NCBI GenBank assembly: GCA_013397075.1
Contig: VWZS01008810.1
Location: 620,001-684,000, forward strand
Direction of reading: 5' to 3'
From: Rhabdornis inornatus
Lineage: Eukaryota; Chordata; Aves; Passeriformes; Rhabdornithidae
Length of the DNA: 64,000 bases
In this document: piece after piece, positions 1 through 12,772 of the stretch
How positions within the stretch are numbered: the stretch's first letter is position 1
Layout: each line of letters starts with the position of its first letter
Made by a program: the position numbers and the translations under genes
Notes under the pieces: model-generated
Told to the model about the DNA's origin: nothing
Databases searched by the model: none
What the model saw: only the letters and a program-made list of their open reading frames with translations

Positions 1-354
1 ACGCTGCAGGCCAAGCTATCAAATTTCTGTGTAGATTAGGTACATGGACCCTCCATTTTGATCCTAGTACATGGCATGCTCAAAATCCATGGCCTGCTCA
101 CACTTCCTTGGCAGATTAGGTTAAAGAAATACATATGAGATTGAAGTCTTGAAATATGTGCCCATATCAACAGTTAAAAAATGAGAAAAGAAAAAGGAAG
201 GAATAGTTAGCCCACACCTTGGTTATATTGTGAGAATGAAGTGGATTATTGACAGCAATATCAAAGCTGAAGCTGGGAGCTTTCAGTACTATATACCTTG
301 TTAGTCCAGAATACCATATTCTGCTGAACTGAAATATTTGAAAGCATCCAATAT
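1..354. other. Intronic sequence, nothing recognised
   Basis: AT-rich unique-looking DNA up to the edge of the solo LTR. The short frames here are not convincing. By position it is inferred to be the distal part of the STAU2 downstream intron, unless the gene ends inside the window without a recognisable last exon. Confidence 0.5.
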
Positions 355-885
355 TAGTGGTGCATTTAAACAGACTGGTATCGAAGCCTCATCCAGGTTC
401 TCACTCCCTCTCACCACAGTGAGATGGGGAAACAAAAGTGAAAAAAACTCATGGGTTGATAAAGACCACTTAAGTGAAGAAAAAGGAGGTAGAACCATGT
501 GATGTAAAGGCAATCACTCACCTCACACCAGCAGACTGATGCTCAGCCACTTTTCAAGTGACGGTTGTCTTGGAAGGACTCTCCCCCTGCTTTATTGCTG
601 AACATAATTTTATACAGCATGGAATATCTCCTTGGCCAGTCAGGGTCAGCTGTCCCAGCTGTTTCTCCTCCCAAACTCATGCCCAATCCACACTGCTTGT
701 ACTGCGGCAGACTGTGATAGAAAAGGCCTTGATTCTATGCAAGCACGGTTGAGCTGTGGCTAATAGTAACTATTAGCTGTGGCTAATAGTTACCAACACT
801 GGTTTGGTCACAAATCATAGCTGTAGCCTCACACAGGATGCTAGGAAGAAGCTTCACTCCATCCCAGCCAGACTCAGTGTAGTAC
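355..885 (-). mobile_element. Solo ERV LTR, antisense to the + strand
   Basis: Read on the minus strand, this block runs through the same landmarks as the LTRs at 45889 and 47677: a GGCTGGGATGGAG start, GGACAGCTGACCC near position 640, a TCTCACTGTGGTGAGAGGGAGTGAG-like U5 end near 405-430, and a tail near 360. Similarity is clear but old. The TATA position now reads CAATAAAGC. An internal 22-bp tandem duplication (about 752-795) lies in the U3. No internal proviral sequence flanks it, so it is a solo LTR. I could not resolve a target duplication, and the ends are good to about 15 bp. Confidence 0.75.
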
Positions 886-3800
886 TGGGCAACAAAGGAG
901 CAACAACAGGTGCTGAATTCAGATTATGAAGGCAAGTAGTCAGGTTGTCCACAGCTCTGCTCTAGTCCAAGTAAGTGTTTATTTTATTTGGGTATATAGT
1001 ATATAGTATATAGTATATAAAATTGAAAACAGCTTTACATCCTAAATTCAACAGCCTTTGACTGTAGATTATTATAACTAACAAAGCTATGAATGCCCAC
1101 CTCCTTTAAGCAATACTGTATTTCTTTCATGAAAATAAAACCTATACAAATAATAAATGATAAAACTCTTTCCACATAGGACAAAGGCTGTTTTTTAAGA
1201 CGAGCTGTGCTTCACTGAACCTGTACTGCCTTTTTAAAATATAGATCTTTACACAAATCTGATTTGTCTTTATTGCTTCACAGTCTTAAGCTTCATGCTC
1301 TGCCTGCTTCAGTATTTGAAAATCAATTATTCCAAAATATTAATGTTATGAAGAGTTGGTTGCACAGTTTACACTAAAAGAGATTGTTCAAAACATTCAA
1401 ATTGCTTTTAATTATTTAGAGTGGCCTCACTTAGATGTAAAAACAATTACTATACTTACATATTACTCTTTTGTTAGCTTATGAGCTCATTTTAATTTTC
1501 AAAACTCATATACTTATATACTACTCACTGTATAGTAGCAGCCTGCACTGTCTCAATGACAGGATATTAAATACCCTGCACTCTGTTTCCATTTAGTGTA
1601 GAAAGGAATCTAGGTCTGCTGCATCCAGAAATGGAATTAAGTTATCACAGAATATTGATTTCAACACTGAGAAATGATGTGTCTTTGATGAAAAATTTAA
1701 ATGTGAAATAAAGTTAAAGTAAAAATAAGATAGAATGTCATCTGTTAATTTCAAAGAGTATTAGAAATATGATACAAAATTAAGATCTGAAAATTCAGGT
1801 TTCTGCATCATCCTCACTCAACTGTGATGTTATTGCTGGCCAAAATAACTTGGTTTTGTTCCCATAGATTAGCTAAAAGTTTATTTGTTGATATATGATC
1901 TCACAAAAATCTTTCTCTGAGTTGGGATGGGAAAACAGCTTAGACATCCAGCCCTTCCTCTGGAAAGGTTTTGTAAAGGCTCCATTGCTTTGGTCAGACT
2001 TTTGTGTCTGGGCTCATAATCTGGGAAGAGCAAAGCCATGAATCCCTCACAGTTATTATTTTATATAAAGTGACCTGTTCTCAGGCTGCTATTTCAACCA
2101 GGGAGGTTGGCAAGAGAGATGAGGGTAATAGCTACCTATAGTATAATAGGCTCTTCCCACTAAGCTCCTGAAAGCTGAAACACTGTGGATTTTCTATCTT
2201 ATAAATATCCAGTTAAAGAAGAAAAAAGAATCCGATTATCCATGAATTTAAGTGATACTGGGATCCCATTACAAGCAGAAACCTTTTTACATTCCATTGC
2301 CCGAAGCATTTTCTTGAATTATTTCTTACAGAGTTCAGATTGTTGAACAATGGGATTTGAAGTTTGGAGAAGGAAAATTTGGATACAGTGGAATTATCTG
2401 GGATGTGAACATCAGGCAGGAGAACAACCACAGACTTTCAGCCCTCTTCAGGACCAGACCCAGCATATTTCACTCACCTTGGTGACTCCTCCCTGGCACC
2501 TGCTTCTTGTCCCTATATGAGGCTGAGAGACAGACAGAGTACCAGCCTCAGGAGCTCAAAAGTGATTTTCTAAATAGTGAACTCAAATATTTTTGCCAGT
2601 AGTTACACCAAATGGATCAGAAAGTTGAAGAAAGTACATTGGTGGACAGGTTATTAATCTGACTGAACAGATTAAGAATTCCATTATTCTGAGGTTTGTT
2701 CTTTCCTAGACCTGCCAGAAATGGGATAGTCTGAATCCAAGGTTTCCACACATGGAAGAAACATCAAATCACATTACAAATATTCATAGAAAGAAGCTCT
2801 GATTTATGAAAAACGATATTCAATTTTCACTATTATTTATCAACAATGTCCATCCTCAGTGAAAAAAATTCCAATTTCTAATGTGTAAAGCTTGAAGGAA
2901 ATACACAGGATGATTTTGAAAAGCGGATCTGTGTTCTTCCATTTAATATTAAATCTGGTTTTCTTTTTTTTTTCCCCAGAGGAAAGGAACACCATTTTTT
3001 AATTTTCTCTTGAAATATTTTTTTCTCTCTAGTTCTGAGGAAACTTCACTACTTCTGATGAAGGAGGAAGTGGAGATGCCAACATTTGATGCTGATTCAG
3101 AGGCACCCACCACATGCTATAAAAGCTGCTGCCTGGAAGGGATTATGTGTTCCTTGAACTATTATACGCTTAAGGAGATATGAATAAACTTCCAAATTCC
3201 AAAACGATTGAAAAAATGGAAATGCTCCCACAGGGAAAAAAAAAAAAGAGAGAGAACCAAAAAGAAACTTGAAGAAATTGAATCAATTCATGACAAATTT
3301 TGCCAACACATTTCATATGAATAATATGTCAGATGTCCTGGAGTTATTTCTACAACTAGTCTACAAACAAGAACTGTCAGCATGAGTATGGTTGCACCTG
3401 CTTATTCTTCAGTTCCAGAACATTTACAAACCTGTAGCAAAGAATAATGCAAAAAGACTTTGTGTTCAGCAGATGAGGAACACAAAACACAATGAAGAAT
3501 CAGAAGACTAGTTTGTTCTGCTATAATTTAGAGCAGCATCAAGGTTGACTAAGTCATGCTAGACACTCCACAGACCATATATAAGTCCTTTGGCCTCATT
3601 CTCTAGATCCTATGTCAAAGAATGAAAAGCATCTGAAAAGGGACCAATTTTTCAGAGCTTTCTTAGTCAGACATTGTCTCTTACATAGGTGTGATGGTCA
3701 CTTTTCATTGAGGTTACTTTCATCATCATTACTCTCAATCACCTCTTTTAAATATATTAAATAGCTTCAGGTCACCATGCTGGTTTTGGTGAGTGCAAAT

Positions 3801-6800
3801 TATTATCTATTTGGTTTGAAAGTTCAGACAGGAGAAAAAGCTAGACCCTTAATTTCACTAGTCCTTGGCATTTATCAGAGGATTTTTTAATCAGCAAAGA
3901 ATCATAGTGGCTGAAAATCTGAGTGCAACAATCCAGGAATTACCAAACCAAGCTATTTCATGATATATTGCAGTTCAGTTTCAGTATAACCCTAAGCTTT
4001 ATTGCATTCTTTTCTTTAGAAGCAAATTTGCCTTAGGCATACTATTTTTGACAGTCTAGAATACATCCTCCATAAACCTAAATTCATACGGTAAGCTCTT
4101 ATTCTTAAATCCAATTTTATCCTTATTTTGGGGGAAAAATTAAAGATAAAGATCAGTTTCTACACTTGCCCTTAGCTGCTTCAGAAAAAGGAATGCAAAC
4201 TGACAAAGCGTCTTTATTTCTACTTATTATTCCAATTACTTATCTGCAGTTTGGATCATGATTGCTTCTATTTATACTGGGAGCCTACACATTGCACTAT
4301 TTCTGCATGACTGCTTGTCAAACAAACACCTCAAACAACGATAAACAGCTCCCTTTGATAATTAGAAATTCAGAATTTTTCAGGGGAAACAAGTGAAACA
4401 TATTTTTTAAATAGAAGGTGACTGAGCTGTGAATTGGAGCTGTATGCCTCAAATTTAGTTACTGAGACAACTAGAAGTAAAACAAAGTCCTAAAATAAAG
4501 ATCAGGGCTCACAGTACATAAAGTAAACTTTTAGTAATAAAACATGCTTACACACATGAAATATGCAAAGTTTGTAACATGCTATGTAGCATGTGGCTGC
4601 ACTCTGTAGACATACATGAAAAATACTTCTGGTGATCCTGTTCTGACTAAAAAGTTGTTCAAAATTAGTATTAAATGAATGGAGTTTTTTACTAATGGAG
4701 TACACAAAATTGTATATAAGTAGCTCTGCCTCTCTTTTGAAAGACTGTAAGAAATAGAAAATTAATGTGTAATACCAGTTTTCATTTACTAAAAAGCCAA
4801 TATTTTAGGTCTTGTTATAAAGACTTTACATACGCCACAGACAAGAAAACAAAACCTGAACAAACTGTATGTTAGGAAATGATGTCATTAAGTCAAAGTG
4901 ACAGTCATATTTCTATCTGAAAATTAGGGCAGCTAATGAGGAACACCGACGCACTGGTTTTAGCCTTCTCCTAAGAACCTGAGGTGGCAGTGACATGTGC
5001 TATGAGTCTGTCTCTCAGGACACTCTCCATGACAAAGTTCCTCCTTCACACAGTGGAGCAAAGTAGCACTAAAGAATTACTTGAGAGAAAGTCTGTCAGC
5101 CCCTAAAAATTTGGACAGAAAGGCACAGGTAATTTTGAGGGAGCAGTACTTGATTTTCTTCCAAGGAAGTTAACATAGTGCAGTCCACTTGTTAAGAGCC
5201 TGCTGTGGCAAGGTGTTAAGAGCTCTCTGGTTCAATGGGCTATAGTCAGCATGGGATGCTGAGCACATTTCAAGTTGCTCCCTGAATCATGCAGGCATCC
5301 AATATGCTCACAACTGTTCTAGCAGTCACCCTAAAGATTTGCACATAACCCACGGACACAAAAAAGGAAGGTTGAAGCATATGGCAAGATTTTAAATTTC
5401 TCTGAAAGACATCAGAGAACTTTACATGTAATCACAAAATATTGCACATTCAAATGCTTCAAAGCTGTTTATAAAAGATCACTGTCATACTGGGGGATTG
5501 ATTCTTCTGTTATTTTCCTTTTGCTTCAGTAAGCCCCTGCTGAGAATCTGAGAGTACATTGGCTCCACAGGTCTTTATGCAGGAGCATCTATTGAAAGAT
5601 AGAAGCAAACACAGAGCTGTAGTTAGACTGATGCCAGTGTAATTCCTTTAGATGCTAGGACAGGTTTATGTATAGAAATCCAATCTTTTGCAGGTTCACA
5701 TTTGTCCTGTCATCTACCCAGGCTGTTTGCTCCAGCTGAGAAGTTTCAGAGGTGTGCATGTTCCCAGACAAGTGATATCTGCAAAATGCTACTCTTGCTC
5801 TCGTCCCTTGCTCCCCCATTCATCTTGTGTAACCTACAAATGTTGAATATGCTATCTAATCCTAGAAGGTCCTTCTAAAACTAACTTACTGCCAGTTTTG
5901 GCCAGACAGCTGCTTTATCTTCCCCTTTATTCAGGGCTCAGAGTCGCACCCCCTTTGACTGACAAAAAGCAAGTTGCCTTACCCTGCTAATCTTTGAGAT
6001 TGTCACAACAATTCACAGTGTGGCATGTTGACAATACGGCTAAACTCAGACCTTCTGCTCCAAATGTAAATGTCCCTTACGCTTTAGATAAAGGAAAACC
6101 TTTGCTAAATCCTTACCACAGCCATGGTTATAGTGATATTTATTTTGGTGCCAATATCTGCTTAAGCAGTTCCTTGCTCATTCTCTCTCCACTCCTCCAT
6201 TGCCATTCCAGCCCTTGTGTTGCCCCATTAACTAATTATGCTGCTACAACTGTCTTTCAGGGCATACCAATGACCAGCCTACAAATAATTTGGCAGGAAA
6301 AATGAAATCATGCTTAATACTGGTCCATTTTCCCACCTCATTCTTCCTACAGGCCTGAAGAGTGGCACCAAGAGAAGGGCTGGCGTGTCAGGCATACACA
6401 CCAGTTTCACCACTAACAGATGGTCTGTGCAGCCATGCCCAATGAACTACATCAGAAACATGATTCACTGGGAAAGTTAATTCAGTTATACAGGCTGACT
6501 CACCACAGCTTTATTGTGGAATAGTGCAATTATGCTACCCTCTACAGAATACCAAGGCTAGCTTGGCAAGACAGCTAAGCTGACCTAACACCATGTCACT
6601 GCTAAAACTGGCTGTGCAATCTCTCCCCTCTCAGGCCATGAAGGTGCTCCTGCCCCAGACTTCCACCACCATGGGCACCTGATTGACCCCCAATGGGAAC
6701 TGTAATTCTATGAACATATTTTTACAGGGTTCATTTTTTTCTAAGTCTAGAACTCTAAATTGAGTCACCATGGGGCAAGTGTCATGCAAAGGAGACAGGG

Positions 6801-7552
6801 CAGTCATGTAGTTGGGAATGAGATGGCAGGAAAGGGATAAGACTGGCTCTATGGGTAGCAGTGAACAATTAAGCTGGTTTAGCTTTAGTGTCAAACTACA
6901 TAATGACCAAAGAAAACACAAAGAAGTACTACCTATCTGTCAGTCTCCAGTGAACATAAAAGGGCACTAAGGCTCATTTTCCTGGCTTAACGTGGTGGCA
7001 TGTGTTAGAACTGGGCAAAGAAAGTGGATTAATTTCTGCTGAAACTAGAGTTTTGGGAGGATAACAGGCATGGCTCATTAGCTCCACTAGGGGTAGGGGA
7101 GGGGAAGGTGGCTTTTCCCCTAGAGGCTTAGGTAAACACAGGACCTTACAGGAAAGTGCTTTAAGCAGCCAAGCTTGAGAGGAAATATCAGACTAATGTT
7201 TGCATCTTAGCTCTTCTTTCAACTAACAGCAGAGACACAGTCTATGGAAATTACATTATTAATTCTGCTTATTCTCTATCCCATGCAGGTAGTAATTTTT
7301 AATAGCCTTTTACTGATCCTTTGGTAAAAGGTGTCTGAAATGCAGCTTCTCTCAGCTGGTAATTTGATAACATGGAGACTTCAGCAGTAATGCCAACTAT
7401 GGAGTAAGAAGGGTTAACATCCCACTTGGCCTGAGATTTCCCACTTCTTACAGATGCCTGTGCACTAAATGAGAGAAGCTAGGCTGCACAGAAGAACAAG
7501 GCCTTGTTAGAAAAAATTATGGTGCTTGGAAGTATGTTCTTCTGCTCTTAAT
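886..7552. other. Intron, no gene recognised
   Basis: About 6.7 kb of AT-rich unique-looking DNA. Open frames are short and lie in no recognised family. A stretch at 3030-3190 has a TATAAAAG and an AATAAA, but without a coding frame or homology I can name it is not called as a gene. The frame at 5994-6305 has no recognisable domain. Confidence 0.5.
991..1019. repeat. Short tandem repeat, 7-mer ATATAGT
   Basis: About four head-to-tail copies of a 7-base unit (TATATAG and its rotations) within AT-rich intron. Confidence 0.8.
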
Positions 7553-7652
7553 ACCTGGATCTAGTAGGTGTCCCTGCCCATGGCAGGGGGAGAAGAACTA
7601 GACAATCTTTCAGGTTCCTTTTAACATCCAAAATTTTATGGTTCTATGAATA
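7553..7652 (+). mobile_element. CR1 LINE 3'-end fragment
   Basis: The run includes GGTGTCCCTGCCCATGGCAG, followed by GAACTAGACAATCTTTCAGG, then TTTTATGGTTCTATGAATAC. This order is the conserved 3' untranslated end of avian CR1 elements. Only about 100 bp is preserved, with substitutions throughout. It is antisense to STAU2. Confidence 0.85.
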
Positions 7653-10600
7653 CAGACACAGGAACAACAGCAACAAAGAGTTATAATAAATCGAGAAGAT
7701 TATTTCTCCCTCTCTCCCCTTGCTCACAGCACAATGCCATCTGTGAGAAGAAAGACCTGGATTTTATTTTCTACTCTTTAGATTTGTTGTCTTTTTTTTA
7801 AATCTAAAGTTTTATTTTATAAATATATGAACAATTATAGGCAATTTTAAGGTGTATTTGTAATTAAGCTACCATTAGTTATTATGATTGAAGCTTATTG
7901 GTTATACAGTGAGCCACAGGCCCATAGCTCATATGTTTTACATTTAATCAGAACATTGGACATTTTTATTAGCATCTATTTTTAAGTAGTAACTCTTTGA
8001 TTATAACACTAAATACCTGTTTCAAGTCAAAAGATCCAATGAATTTAGCTCCAGTCTTTGACAATTTCACACAATGTGGCAGCAACTTGGGCCATGGGTA
8101 ACAGTCTGCACAGCCAAGGCTACCTCTATGGACATATGTCACCAAGCTTGATGAATACAACCTGAGAGGTCATTGAGAGCCTGAGCAGACCTCAGCATGA
8201 CAGGTGAGCAATTTGTTTCGCTTTTGTACCCTGAATGAAGGTTTAGCAATAAACTGACCACCCCAGTTAGCAGCTTAGATCATTTGAAGTGGACTTGAAG
8301 CCAAGTGCTTCTTCACTGGTGACATGTTTTCTCACAAACAAGGTCTGTCAAGCCAGTTTTCCTTTTAATTCTTCTAACTGAAGGTTTGGGGATAAACTAC
8401 TGCCATTTTAAAGGAGACGAAACTGTGACTTCTCTGCTATGGAATCCAGCCCTTCAAAGTTCAGACAGTAATTCCAGGTTGTTTTGCTATCCAGTACTGC
8501 TTATTCACCTGTTACCAGCCCCACAATGTTTCCATTCAACAGAGAAAAATTTGCTTGATTCCTACCTCTCAACAAACAGAAATTAACTGACTTGCTTGCA
8601 ATCATGCATGAAGACATTAGACCCAGCTGCTGTACATCTATAGCAGGCTCGAGTTAAGATTAAAGCAGTGTACAGTGCCAAGTAAATTGACCTAACCAGC
8701 AGTTTTCTCTGGAAAGAATACTGAACAGCACTGTAATATACCTCCTCTAATTTTCTTGTGTCAGCACTAAAGATAACATTAGGTATTTGCTTCACATCAT
8801 TTACAAGGGAAAAAAGCTTGCATGGGAAAGCGTAGCAAGGAGCTGAAGTAGTAAAGGAAAAAGCCTGGTGAAATGCAGGTTTGTGGAAGGAATCTGGGAC
8901 AGAAATAGGGAAGGGCATTAAAGCCTTCCCTTTGGCATTCGCTTTCTCCAGAGCTGTCCCACGCTGTAATGCTCAGGGTTAAACAGAACTGCCTGCACAA
9001 AGCAATTCAGGACAGGTTGCTGCTTCACTTGAGCAACCTTACCCTGGCAGAAAGCTTGCAGAGGTGTAGATTTCACACCATTTCCCCAGGCAGGCACAGC
9101 CCCAACAGCAGAAAGCCCCCAGGTCTCACCCTGAGTCTGGGTTTCCACGCGGTCCCTGCAGCCGTCATGGCACTGCCGGCACAGATTACTAATTGTGGCA
9201 GCGTGGGACTGCAGTGCTGACACCTGCCTACCCAGCCCCAAACCTGCAGCTTCCTTCACAGGGCCTCCTGCAGACATCCCATTGGAACAGCTGTCAATCA
9301 CCCATGCACCAGCACAGATCCGTGCAGCTGACCTGCAAGTGAAATATTTCCCCCCACTAATCCCTGAGAGCAACCAAGGGCTCCCTTTAACAACTTAAGA
9401 TGTCACTATGTCAAACAAAAATGGTACTAATTTCTGGTTATGAAGTGAAAGTTAAGTTGTGTTTCCTAGTAATTACTTATATCAAAGGAGAAGAAGACCG
9501 AATCAGTGACCTGTTCTCTGCTTTTGGTTTTCTTTGAGCCCACTGATCCTTGGGACAGTGACAGCCATAGGAATCACAGCTTCCTAGGGCCTGGCAGCTC
9601 CACAGTGTTATGGCACTGGGCTTCAAGTTATGCCCTAGTGAACAAAGAGCAGCAAGAAAGCTAAGCAGTGAACAGCCAAAGGGACCAGGGATCAAAGGAT
9701 ACTCCATCTCCTGGCTTTGGTGGGGTGATAACAGGACATGCAAAATACATCTGCTAGATGTGGTCTGGAGATGGTACCATCAGTGGGGACTTCTTAACCT
9801 ACACTGAATGAGAAACCCAAATCAAAACATGAGCTTGGAAGTGTGTTAATGTTTAGCTATTCATAGCCCAGCTGATCTGTCAAGCCATGTACTTGTTCCC
9901 TCTGCCAATAAAATTATAAGGATCTAGATACTTGGGTTTACATATGAGAGAGAAATCTTAATGAATTCAATATGGCACCTTCATGTTGCTTATTTTATAT
10001 GGCTACTCAAATACTTATATTTTTAAAATATAAATGTATTCCTTCTGTGGAGACACAAAAATATGGCTATTGGCCCTCTATTGAAAAACAGCTTATGTGG
10101 CAATTTTTAGCTAGATTTGGTTTAAAAATGAACTATGCACGTATAAAAAATACATATTTTTCTAAAGAGAGACTTTCAAAGAGCCTTTTGAAAATTAGCT
10201 ATGCATTGGAGCCAAATATTTCACAAAAAGAACTTGGAAAAAATACACTGGCATTTTCTCTTGGATTACTCTCAAACGGAGGCTTCTGACTATAATAGTA
10301 TGCAGCACTTGCATGATATGGACAATTGCCTTGGGACTGAGAAATCAATTCTGCAAAGCACTAAAAATGCTGAAGATCAGCACTTTGTAGGATACCACTG
10401 ATTCTTTCTGGGACTAGTTAGTTGCTGAGACACTCAAACTGACTTAGTGCTACTGATGTATTTCAAATGTTAAACATAATCTGCAAGTCTTAATACTACT
10501 TTAGCAAATGGTTGTTCCTTCAAGCATCTACAGATAAATCCTTTAAAGTCTCTTCTGCAAAAGACCAATGTGAGTATATATTTCAAGAAAAGCTGTGGAT

Positions 10601-12099
10601 TAACTCTGTAAGTCAAGGTATATGCAACATTCAAAAGTGTGTTTTACTGGAAATGGTTAAATTGATTGCTTGGTAATAGATGAATTAATTTTATTGAGAA
10701 AACACTAATGAAAAAATAACCAGGTATATGTTTGTGGCTTAAGAAGATCTAATGGCAAATAGAGGAACTATTTTTTAAAGTATATAAGGACTACAGTAAT
10801 TTTACAGTGTCTTGGCTTGTTCAACTATTCAGAAAAATTTCACCACCAGTTTTTCCTATTCAGCTGCAACATTTCTGAAACAAGCTAATAATAAGTAACT
10901 GTTCTAGTTACTTATCCAGAACACCATTTACAGATTAAAGTGGTGTTCTAGATAAGTAACTAGAGTCCAAAAATTTTATGGTGAAGATTTAGAGAAGGAT
11001 TACCGTAAGTAGCTGTGCCAGTGCTGGTTGCCTTTCAAATACTTATCCACATCTTGATATTTCAGAAAATATTTGCTCGGTTCTGAAAAATCAGTTTCTC
11101 TGATAATTTTTTCTAAACTGAAGCATCTCTAATCACAAGTCACTTGAAAATTTATTCTTTCTTCCCACTAATGCATTTTGATAACTACACTTTTTACACT
11201 TCTAACTATCAATAGTGAAAGAGTGAAGAGAGAGTTTCTAAAAGTGAATCTTGCCAGCAAATAAGTCATTAGTATGCCACCTAAATAGCTTCAGTCGTGG
11301 CATGCTAAATAGTCATGCTCTGATAAGATTTTGGCATGACCCTTTAATTATTCTTGCAAAGAACACAAGTAATTAAATCATGAAGTACTCAGTTTTCTTC
11401 ATTTGGTATAGGAATTGGTACTGTTCCCAACCAAAGGCAATACACCTATATGCAGAACAAGACTATTACTATTACAATGTAAATAAGGCAGTAACTCTCA
11501 TGAAGAGATACAAAATAAATGACTAAAGCATATTAACTCTGCAAACCCTATGTGTTCAGCTTTGTCATTCTCTCAAAATAGGGAATAATGCAATCTGCTC
11601 TAAAATGCATATATAAAGGCTGAAGAAGTAAGCTGCTTTCCTCAGAGTTTCTTCAACTCTCTTCTATAGCACAATTGGCTTTGTGTGTGATTGGGGAAAA
11701 GGTGTCCAAAAGCTTTCCGAATTATTCAAGAAATCTAAAAGTATTACAGAGGACATGTCCCAGAACACTTTGTCCCTGGCTCAGGGCCTCTGCTCAGCAG
11801 CACACACTGAAGGGAAGCATAGTGTGAGGCCCTATAATTGATGCCTACTGGTGATTCTTTTCTTTGCACAGATCTCCAGCACCTACTTGCTTTCTCCCCA
11901 TAAGCGCCAGTGTGGACAGTCGTCTCTGCACACTTTCTATTTCACCATGCTTTCTTTCCATTCTGATCTCTCTGGATTAGGGGGCTAAGGATTTGGGCTC
12001 CAGGTCCCAAACTGTTTTAATCCTGCCTGTAAGTGGAATGCACACATGGAAAATCATGAGTGGAAGTGACCACTTACCTGATGGTCTGATACAGGACCA
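7653..12099. other. Intron; contains a strong inverted repeat at 10.9 kb
   Basis: Mostly AT-rich unique DNA. A GC-richer block at 8900-9380 carries overlapping open frames on both strands (the longest is 151 codons, minus strand, 8918-9373). None resembles a known protein, and frames open on both strands are what low stop density in GC-richer DNA produces. It holds no recognised transposon. The inverted repeat at 10904-10963 is listed separately. Confidence 0.5.
10904..10963. repeat. Near-perfect 23-bp inverted repeat (hairpin)
   Basis: Left arm 10904-10926 begins CTAGTTACTTATC and ends AGAACACCA. Right arm 10941-10963 is its reverse complement with one mismatch (C at 10917 against A at 10950). 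The loop is 14 bases. A second, shorter pairing exists just upstream: ATAAGTAAC at 10891-10899 can pair with GTTACTTAT at 10907-10915, so two foldings compete. It could encode an RNA hairpin, be a remnant of a palindromic transposon, or come from template switching. Confidence 0.85.
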
Positions 12100-12772
12100 C
12101 AGGATTGCCAGAGTTTACCTAATCCAACCATCATTCTACCACCACCATAATCACCCCTAAACCACATCCCCAAGTGCCACGTCCAGATGCCACTTGAACA
12201 TTTCCAGAGATGATGACCCCACCATCTCCCTGGGCAGACTGTTCCAATGCCTAACCACAGTTTCAGTAAAATTATTTTCCTAATATCAATTCTAAACCTT
12301 CTCTGATGCAACTTAGGGTCCTTTTCTCTCATCCTTTTTTTTAAGACATGGCTGAAGAGACCAACTCCAGCCTTACTACAATCTCTTTCCAACCTCCTTC
12401 AGACTAAAGAACCCCCAGTTCTCCTGTTCCTCACAGGACTTGTGCTCCAGACCCTTCACCACCTTCATTGCCCTTCTCTGGACTTGCTCCAGCACCTCAA
12501 TGTCCTTTTTGAAATGAGGGGCCCCAAACTGAACACAGGATTCAAGGTCTGGCTACACCAGTGCTGAGTACAGGGGGACAATCACTGCCCTGGTCCTGCT
12601 GGCCACACTATTGCTGATACAGGCCAGGATGCCACTGGTTTTCTTGGCCAGCTGGTCACATTGCTGGCTCACATTCAGCTGTCTGTCAACCAGCACTCTC
12701 AGGTCCCTTCCTGCTGAGCAGCTCTCAAGTCACCCCTCCCCAAGCCTGTAGTGCTTGCTGCATGGGATGTAT
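12100..12772 (-). mobile_element. CR1 LINE fragment, about 670 bp, sense on minus strand
   Basis: Read on the minus strand, the block shows the ordered landmarks of a CR1 3' part. Running from 12770 downward it has AGGCTTGGGGAGGGGTGACTT, the segment on competing tester phrases such as CAGCTGGCCAAGAAAACCAG, the TGGAGCAAGTCCAGAGAAGG block, GGTTAGGCATTGGAACAGTC, and the final TGGTTGGATTAGG. It contains no full open frame: the reverse transcriptase part is absent and the frame at 12054-12392 is incidental. The 5' end is truncated as usual for CR1. The terminal 8-bp repeats are not clear, so the low-coordinate end is approximate. Confidence 0.92.

Noticed and set aside
3030..3195. TATAAAAG followed by AATAAA, suggesting a small gene or processed pseudogene
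   Set aside because: No coding frame, no recognisable parent gene, and both motifs are expected by chance in AT-rich DNA.
8918..9373. 151-codon open frame on the minus strand
   Set aside because: Frames are open on both strands over the same GC-richer block, no domain or signal is recognisable, and no splice or gene context supports it.
12054..12392. 112-codon minus-strand frame
   Set aside because: It overlaps the 3' noncoding part of a CR1 LINE and does not match the LINE reverse transcriptase.
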